From Tetradesmus obliquus (Eukaryota; Chlorophyta; Chlorophyceae; Sphaeropleales; Scenedesmaceae): DNA of 64,000 bases. Position numbers and translations under genes: made by a program. This document shows, piece after piece, positions 57,501-64,000 of the stretch. Location of the stretch: the NCBI GenBank assembly GCA_030272155.1, contig CP126205.1, positions 546,501 through 610,500 on the forward strand, read 5' to 3'. The notes under the pieces are model-generated. The model worked only from the letters and a program-made list of their open reading frames with translations, did not search any database and had not been told where the DNA came from. How positions within the stretch are numbered: position 1 is the stretch's first letter; each line of letters starts with the position of its first letter.

Positions 57501-60500
57501 GCAGTAGAGGACTGTGGGAACTGCAGTGCACTTTGTATCAGCAAAAGTACTGCAGCCACCATTGGCGGCTGCTGCGAGGCAACATGGGCTTTGACGGCTA
57601 CGTGGTGTCAGACTGGTGAGGCTGCTGCTTTGCTGGTGTTTTTCAGCCTATTCACCCACGTGCCTTGAGATGGTATGCATGTTTAGCTGCTGTAATCGCA
57701 TTGTGGCTGCTGTGTGGCAACATGGGCTTCGACGGCTGTGTGGTTGGACTAATGCGGCAGCACAGCACCACGCTTGATGTCTGTGTTTCCATATCTATCA
57801 AGACCAACATCAATGCACATCCAGCCATATCAATACATGACAGTGGTGCAAGTGCTGAGCTGCGGCTTGTTGTGCTTTTGGCCTTGACCTTTGCCATGTG
57901 GAGGGGGTGATGACTGACTGCTGCTTGTCCTGCTGCTGCTGCTGCTGTATCCACAACAACAGCAATGCCATTCAAGCGCTGGAGTGGGGCCACGAGGCCT
58001 ACCCCAGCATGCGTGACGCGTCCGCTGCTGCTGTCAAGGCCGGCGTGGACCTCTTCTGTGACAAGGCAGATCAGGTGGGCGGCGGGTGCCGTTGACTTGT
58101 GTGTGGCATGGGGACAATGCTTGCAGGCAGTGACTCAGTCAGACTTTGCTGTTGCTGCTGGCGCAGCCGGCGCTGGTCATAGCTGGTGCACCTGCACATG
58201 TACTGCATTCGTGCTAGAGCTGCTGCATGAGTCACCAGCTGCACACAGCTAGATAATGCTCAGCTGGAGCATTTTGCACCATGACGCAGTGTCACATTCT
58301 CTCATGCTTCGCTCCACACCAAACCGCCAGCAACCTCAATGATTTGCTGGCAATACCCGCCACATGCCATATATGCTGTGCTTCAACACCATTCTGCACT
58401 GCTCTTACCTGTGCTGCTCTGTCTTTCTTTCGTTTCTTGCTGCGCCGCAGCTCAAGCCCGCGATTGAGGCCGGGCTGCTCTCACCAGAAGACATCGATGC
58501 AGCCGTCAACCACGCGCTGGCAACTAACCCTGTCATACACTGTGCTGCACTGTTTGCCGTACGCAGCTCAAGCCCGCAATTGAGGCCGGGCTGCTCTCCT
58601 CAGCAGACATTGATGCAGCTGTCAACCGCACGCTAGCAGTGCGCTTCGCCACGGGCCAGTTTGATGCGCCCCAGGCCAACCCCTGGCGTGAGCTGCCACT
58701 GAGCACCGTGAATGGCCGCATGAGCAGGCTGCTAGCACGCAGCGTGGTGCAGAAGGGTGAGCGGGCACGGGTCAGATTGTGTGCAGACGCAGGGCACACT
58801 CCTCCGCACATTGTCAGATTGTGTGCAGACGCAATGCACACTCCTCCGCACATGAGCCAGGTTGATGAACCGTCTCCGTCAAGCACCCGCTGCTGCACAG
58901 TGACATGCTTGACCTGGTTGCGGCTGTGCGCTTTCTGAATATGCACACAGCTTTTGTGTGTATGTGGCATTCGACACCACAGTAATGCTGCTGCTTCCTG
59001 TTGTTTGGTACTACTGTTTCTGTCTGGTTTTTCATCGCAATCATTGTGCTGCTCTTGAACAAGGCCCCGCCAAATGCACGTTTGTTCCATGAGCTTGCAG
59101 CTCACTGTCTGTCCCATGCAACTTGCAGGCATTGTGCTGCTGAAGAACAAGGCCCCCGCAGGCGCCGACAAGCCGCTGCTGCCTCTGGACAAGGCCTCCC
59201 TCAAGAAGCTGTGCGTGCTGCCATGCTCATGCTTTCAAGTTCACTTTCTTTCCCATGCACCCCGCAGGCATCGTGCTGCTCAAGCGCAAGGTTTTTTCAC
59301 AGCAACATAAAAATGCGGCCATGCATTTGCCTGAATAAGCACTCTGTGTCACATGCAACCCGCAGGCATCGTGCTGCTGAAGAACAAGGCCCCCGCAGGC
59401 GCCGACAAGCCGCTGCTGCCTCTGGACAAGGCCTCCCTCAAGAAGCTGTGCGTGCTGGGGCCCCTGGCTAACTCGGCTGAGCACATGATGGGCAACTACT
59501 ACGGCAACTTTGATGCGGACATCGCAGCAACGCCGCTGCAGGGCATTCAAGAAGAGCTGGGTGAGTGCTGTTAAATAAGCAAGTGCGCGCTCGCTGTTTT
59601 GATTATCAAAGTCAGGTGGCTACAATTGCTGCGCTCTGCAAAGGATGCGGTCTTGGCGCTTCGCTTGTGCATGCTTGAAGCAAACATGTTGTGTGGGGCC
59701 GCTGGCCAACAGCGCACTGCACATGATGGGCAGCTATTATGGCAAGATTGATGCCGACATTGCAGCCACACCGCTGCAGGGCATCCAGGAGGAGCTGGGT
59801 GAGTGCTGTTGAGGTTGGTTGTTTTAATGGTTTAGTTTGTTATTTCATCGCTGACCTGTGCATGAGGCACTATCGTGGTGCTGTGCTTGCGCAAGCGTCA
59901 AGCACGAATGGTGTGTGGGGCCCCTGGCCGACAGCGGCGGAGCACATGATGGGCAACTATCACGGTAACTTTGCCGCGGAAGGGTGAGTGATGCGCTGTT
60001 GTGTGCTGTCTGCCCTGCATGTAACTGCAGCCTGTGTGCTGTGCCTGCACACGGCCACCTTGTCATGTCCAAATGCAGGGCATGGCGTAAAGCTCTGCTT
60101 GTGCTGCAACATCCGCTTACACCTATTTTCTTTCTCCTTGCTAGTCTCTGGTCTGCTGCCTGCCATGGCACCCCTCCTGATCCTGCTGTGGTGCTGCTGC
60201 AGCGGGCTCCGACGCAAATGTGGAGTATGCACCCTGTCCCATTATCTGACTGTGTCAGTAAACCTGCTGCTCCCGCTTTCTCCTGTTGCATTTCTTCTGC
60301 CTGCTTGTGTTGCTGCATTGCAGCGGGCTCCGGCGTCAAGGTGGAGTATGCTCAGGGCATGTGGTAGGTGTGGTGATTACTTTATACAAATGCCCTGACC
60401 CAACATTGTCTCTGCTTGCCACATCTCTCTGTGCTGCAGCGGGCTCTGGCGTGAAGGTGGAGTATGCGCAGGGCATGGACCTGATGGGGCAGATCCACTA

Positions 60501-63347
60501 CGACTGGCCCCTGGAGACGGCACTCAAGGTGAGCAATCGACCACCCGCTCACTTGCTTCATCGCTACATGCTGCACAACATGTTGTCTCTCTGCACGCCA
60601 ATCGTGCCATCGTGGCCTGAGTTTGCCAATTCACATTCAACTGCATCTCTTGTGTGGCTTCTGCAGGCGTGCAACGGCGCCGATGCAGCAATCGTCGTCA
60701 TCGGCAGCAGCATGATCGAAAACGAGAAGTCCGCGGACGGCTCGCTGCGCCCCGCACACGAAGGCGAAGGACTCGACCGCAACAACCTAGACGTTCCGGG
60801 CCGGCAGGCAGACCTTGTGCGAGCGCTGGCGCGCCGTGCTCCTGGCCTGCCTGTGGCTGTGGTGCTTTTTAATGGTGGCGGCTTAGATGTGGGCTGGATT
60901 GACCGCATGCCGGCGGTGTCTGCCATGATGGCTGCAGGCTTCCCTGGCCAGGTGAGAAGGCGGCAGGACTGTGCAGCGTTATTGCCGACGGCTGTCGCGT
61001 TTGTACCGGGTGCTGTGCGTAATAGCATGCTCTTTGCGATGTCATGTATGTGGTTTTTGTGTGTGCAACCGGCTTGCCGGTGGCTGTGGTGCTGTTCAAT
61101 GGTGGCGGGCTTGATGTGGGCTGGATCGACCGCATGCCGGCTGTGTCTGCCATGATGGCTGCAGGCTTCCCTGGCCAGGTGGACGGCTGGCAGGAGTGTA
61201 CACAGTTCATGCCCTGGCATGCACTACCGCTTTGTGGTGGTTTGAGCAGTTGCCAATGCAAATGCCTGCATAGTGTGCACGCTCTTAGAGGTGTCTTTGC
61301 ACTGTGGAGCATGCATGCATGTTCACCTGCACTGCATCTCACCTTCAGCCTTATCCACGCTGCGTCCCTGCAGGAGGGCGGGCGCGGCATTGCTGACGTG
61401 CTGTTTGGCCGTGTGAGCCCGTCAGGCCGCCTGCCATCACCTGGCACCACTCCAACAGCCACTTGTACATATGTGTGTTGTGCAGGCTCCTGGAGGTTGC
61501 TCGCCCCACGCCTGCAGCATGAAATTCAACACACAAGTTGGCTGTGTGTTGGACTATAACCTCGTGTGTTCCGTTGTTCTGCGAAACCGCATCTCTCTGT
61601 AACTGCAGGAGGGCGGCCGCGGCATTGCTGACGTGCTGTTTGGCCGCGTCAGCCCATCAGGCCGCCTGCCCATCACCTGGCACCACTCCAACTACACCTA
61701 CCGCGTGTCGCCGCTGGACCTGCGCATGCGGCCAGACGCGGCCAGCGGCCACCCAGGCAGGAGCTACAGGTGAACTGCTGCTGCTGCTGCTGCTGCTGCT
61801 GCCTCTACTGCAATCACTGAGCATTGCATGATCAAGGCCTGCTGGCGTCATTGTTGGTGCAGCTGGCGGCGATGCTGCTGCTGGTGCCGTGTGTTGTCAG
61901 CATACACAAAGACCGTACTGCAAACTGCATGATAGTGTGTCCCCCCTGGACCTGCGCATGCGCCCAGACGCGGCCAGCGGCCACAGGGCAGGAGCTACAG
62001 GTGAGCTGCTGCTGTTATCAGTACCATTGGTTATCATTGCATGATCAAAGCCTGCTGAAGTCCGTCTGCTGTGAGCCACACAGCGTCCTCACAGCAGACG
62101 GCATAATCGTGTGTCGCCCCTGGACCTGCGCATGCGCCCAGACGCCGCCAGCGGCCACCCGGGCAGGAGCTACACGTGATTTCAGCGGTGCTGCTTGCTG
62201 CTACTGCTGATACTTTGGCATCTTGCTTATGCGCAAACATGAACACCACAATTTGAACTGCTTCCCAGTGCGTTGGCTCCTGATGCTCATACAAGTCCAC
62301 CGGAGGTTTCAGAGAGCCAAACACTGTGCAAGTAGGCCACCGCGGGATTGATGGCTGCGCTGCTGCTGCACTCCTTATCAAACACCTTTTTGCACATGTC
62401 TGTGTCGGCGCAATCCTTTGTGCTGTAACCCTTCGGCTACGGCCTCTCCTACACACCTGCTGACAGTACTACTGCTTGGTGATGCTGCTGCTGCTGCTGC
62501 TGCTAATGCTGCCGCCACGTGCTGTGCAGGTTTGTGTCGGATCCCTCCTTTGTGCTATACCCCTTTGGCTATGGCCTCTCCTACAGCAGCTTTGCCTACA
62601 GCGACCTGGCGCTGCTCAAAAACGAAGAAAACGGCTGTGTCAACGTGGGCACGGAGCCGGCCTTCTGCTTCAGAATGACTGTTACTAACAGCGGCAGCGC
62701 TGCGGGGGAGCACTCCGTGCCGCTGTTCCTCTCACACGAGCTGGCACGGGTGAGTGTGCAGGAGAGGGTGCCTGTGCTTTTGAGTGACTCACTCATGATG
62801 TGCTTGCCAGCATCACGTGGGTGTTGGTTGCAGTCAGACCACTGCTGTTCCTGTCACATGAGCTGGCACGGGTGAGTGTGCAGAGGAGGTTGCGCGTGGC
62901 TGTTTATTTGCTGTTTAATCCAGCGTTGCCCAAGTAGATGTGGGTACGGCACTGCCAGCTGCATATGCTCCGGATGGTGGACATGCATTGCAGCCGCACT
63001 CTAGCAGTCCGCAACGCGTGAAATGCTGCTTCTACAACACCTGCCGGCACGCTGTTGCAACAACAACTGCCTTCTCTGCCTTGCAGGGCAAGGACGGCTA
63101 CCCGCTGCAGTCGCTGCGCGCCTTCAAGCGCACCAAACTGCTGGAGCCAGGGGCCTGGGAAACACTCGAAATGCTGCTCAGCCAGTCTGACTTTGTCATG
63201 CCGAGGCCCTCTGATGGAATGAATGCGCTGCACCTGGGCCCCTGGAAGTTCACTGTGGGAAGTTTCGAGGGCGCGGCGGGAACTGGGGGACAGGTGGGAA
63301 GTATGCCGTCAGCCAGCTTGAGTGCTGAGGTGACACTGCCTTACTGA
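53879..63347 (+). CDS. Secreted family 3 glycoside hydrolase, beta-xylosidase/glucosidase-like
   Basis: Sixteen exons: 53879-53981, 54068-54487, 55101-55204, 55507-55577, 56102-56255, 56538-56599, 56883-56958, 57234-57364, 57963-58074, 58567-58756, 59366-59560, 60440-60528, 60667-60951, 61609-61769, 62530-62749 and 63087-63347; 877 residues, all phases consistent. GH3 enzymes remove terminal beta-linked sugars with retention. Seen: a signal peptide ([13 protein letters not shown]), a polyQ linker, [82 protein letters not shown] with nucleophile Asp about 373, [74 protein letters not shown] and a C-terminal fibronectin III-like domain. SDC rather than SDW, and the GRQ..LV segment, favour the plant beta-xylosidase branch; the substrate is an inference. 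Nearly every intron holds echoes of its flanking exons. Confidence 0.93.
54862..55060 (+). repeat. Echoes of GH3 exon 3 start
   Basis: Two copies of AGTGCCTGCACGGCCACCAG plus GAGCGT, at about 54870-54905 and 55002-55045, precede the intact exon at 55101 ([12 protein letters not shown]). Confidence 0.88.
55870..56036 (+). repeat. Two echoes of GH3 exon 5 start
   Basis: Copies with CTGCAG acceptor at about 55871-55935 and 55988-56038 repeat [15 protein letters not shown] with decay ([18 protein letters not shown]). The intact exon starts at 56102. Units are about 115 bp apart. Confidence 0.9.
57565..57752 (+). repeat. Two echoes of GH3 exon 8 end (nucleophile region)
   Basis: 57575-57622 copies [15 protein letters not shown] with donor; 57709-57752 is a more decayed copy. 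Both are downstream of the intact exon 57234-57364 and would duplicate the catalytic Asp segment if exonised. Confidence 0.9.
58449..58566 (+). repeat. Echo of GH3 exon 10 start
   Basis: CGCCGCAG plus about 80 bases copy the start of exon 10 ([20 protein letters not shown]), ending just before the intact exon at 58567. It lacks the RFATGQFD continuation. Confidence 0.9.
59085..59990 (+). repeat. Echoes on both sides of GH3 exon 11
   Basis: Upstream: 59125-59222 is an almost perfect 90-base copy of the exon start with acceptor ([20 protein letters not shown]), and 59262-59292 is a short one. Downstream: 59693-59808 copies the end with donor ([21 protein letters not shown], [10 protein letters not shown]), and 59915-59985 is a shorter copy. 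The intact exon is 59366-59560. Confidence 0.92.
60195..60362 (+). repeat. Two echoes of GH3 exon 12 start
   Basis: CTGCAG or TTGCAG plus CGGGCTCCG and following bases, at about 60196-60232 and 60320-60362, copy the start of exon 60440-60528 ([12 protein letters not shown]). Confidence 0.88.
61062..61455 (+). repeat. Echoes of GH3 exon 13 end and exon 14 start
   Basis: 61066-61184 copies the last 115 bases of exon 13 with donor ([20 protein letters not shown]). 61368-61455 copies the acceptor and start of exon 14 ([20 protein letters not shown]), with a one-base loss that breaks the frame before the TW motif. Confidence 0.92.
61940..62455 (+). repeat. Echoes of GH3 exon 14 end and exon 15 start
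   Basis: 61944-62005 and 62117-62180 copy the end of exon 14 ([12 protein letters not shown] and RSY) with GT donors. 62405-62452 copies part of exon 15 (SFVL, then a stop, PFGYGLSY). 62832-62880 copies the end of exon 15 with donor (FLSHELAR). Confidence 0.9.
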
Positions 63348-64000
63348 AGTGTGATTAACGTGGCACAGATATGCATCACGGCAGCTCAGCAGGTCAAGAC
63401 TGAGCTGAAAAGTGATGAATTGTTTTGTGTCGCACAGTTGTGGAGGTGGCAGGCTGATGCAGCGCTAGCAGCACACTGCAACATGTGGTGCTGGGTTCGG
63501 CACTGCTGTATTGTGATAGCAAGGGAGCACTGGAAACAGCGGCAGGCCATGGTTAGCGCAGAGGTAGAGAACTGCAAAAGCCTAGTATGGTAGAGTCAGA
63601 AGGCTGCTGACTGCTCTATGGTGATTGAAGCAGGGTCCCATGACCTGTGAACGCACAGCCACCGCCAAGCAAGCTGCAGCTTCTAGCAGCGCTGGGGACG
63701 CGACGTCTGTTGGTGGGTTTGGGATGCTTCGTGTTCGTCACTTGGATCACAGTGGTTTGCACTGCTGCATTGTTGGCGGCATGCCAAGAGATTGCTTAGG
63801 GCTAAAACATAATATAGCATCAGGGGTCGAGAGCTTGAAGCAGAACACAACAGCCTGTGTTGTGCAGCTGGTCACTGGCACATCTGCTGGCTGGTTGACG
63901 GCTGTGTTGTTTCATGTACTTCTTTGCGTTATTCATAGCAAGCAGACTGCAGTGTAGCCTGCAGCACTTCTCAGCAGTCGCAGTAGGAGAGGAACGCACT
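63348..64000. other. 3' flank of the GH3 gene
   Basis: About 650 bases after the GH3 stop with no recognised gene. No TGTAA signal was noticed. The 3' untranslated region presumably occupies the first part. Confidence 0.45.

Noticed and set aside
58449..58756. Both copies of the [10 protein letters not shown] exon being coding
   Set aside because: The first copy runs into [11 protein letters not shown] without a donor, and splicing to the second copy keeps the GH3 fold and phase.

Overview
This window is nuclear DNA of a green alga. The evidence is intron-dense genes (4 to 16 exons, nearly all GT-AG, many acceptors ending in CTGCAG), genes on both strands with no operons, plastid-linked products (a TIC20 import protein and a probable plastid rhodanese), plant-type SGT1 and GH3 proteins, and heavy CAG/CTG trinucleotide content in both introns and exons. 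A chlorophyte of the Chlorophyceae is the best guess from style; the species cannot be named from this sequence.

Nine genes could be assembled exon by exon. The reading phase agrees at every internal junction that was checked. In order: (1) a GDP-sugar transporter of the GONST3/GGLT1 type, minus strand, 374-2304; (2) a single-domain rhodanese, plus, about 4187-5823; (3) the co-chaperone SGT1, minus, 7020-11125; (4) ornithine decarboxylase, minus, 13479-16702; (5) a leucine-rich-repeat protein of ribonuclease-inhibitor type, minus, 18609-22597; (6) TIC20, plus, 23810-25977; (7) a very large multi-membrane-span class 3 lipase with a long disordered tail, plus, 27517-43198; (8) a TPR-SEL1-MYND protein, plus, about 44495-52580 (5' end unresolved); (9) a secreted family 3 glycoside hydrolase, plus, 53879-63347. 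The genes are functionally unrelated (transport, sulfur transfer, chaperone, polyamine synthesis, lipid hydrolysis, glycan hydrolysis), as expected for a eukaryotic chromosome.

The most striking property is not a gene. The introns of SGT1, TIC20, the lipase, the TPR-SEL1-MYND gene and the GH3 gene are packed with decayed partial copies ('echoes') of their neighbouring exons. Copies of an exon's start, usually with its CTGCAG acceptor, lie upstream of the intact exon. Copies of an exon's end with its GT donor lie downstream. Upstream echoes lack a matching donor and downstream echoes lack an acceptor, so they are incomplete exons that could act as splice decoys. In one case (45.55-45.77 kb) the same process appears to have created an intron, because an AGGT-containing exon segment is duplicated and supplies both splice sites. 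The transporter, ODC and LRR genes show no clear echoes.

Other structure includes a satellite-like array of ten 171-185 bp units inside a lipase intron, a five-copy 30-bp minisatellite in an SGT1 intron, long CTG arrays directly before splice acceptors, and one probable GC-AG intron. The intergenic stretches (about 0.4-2.4 kb each) hold no recognisable gene.
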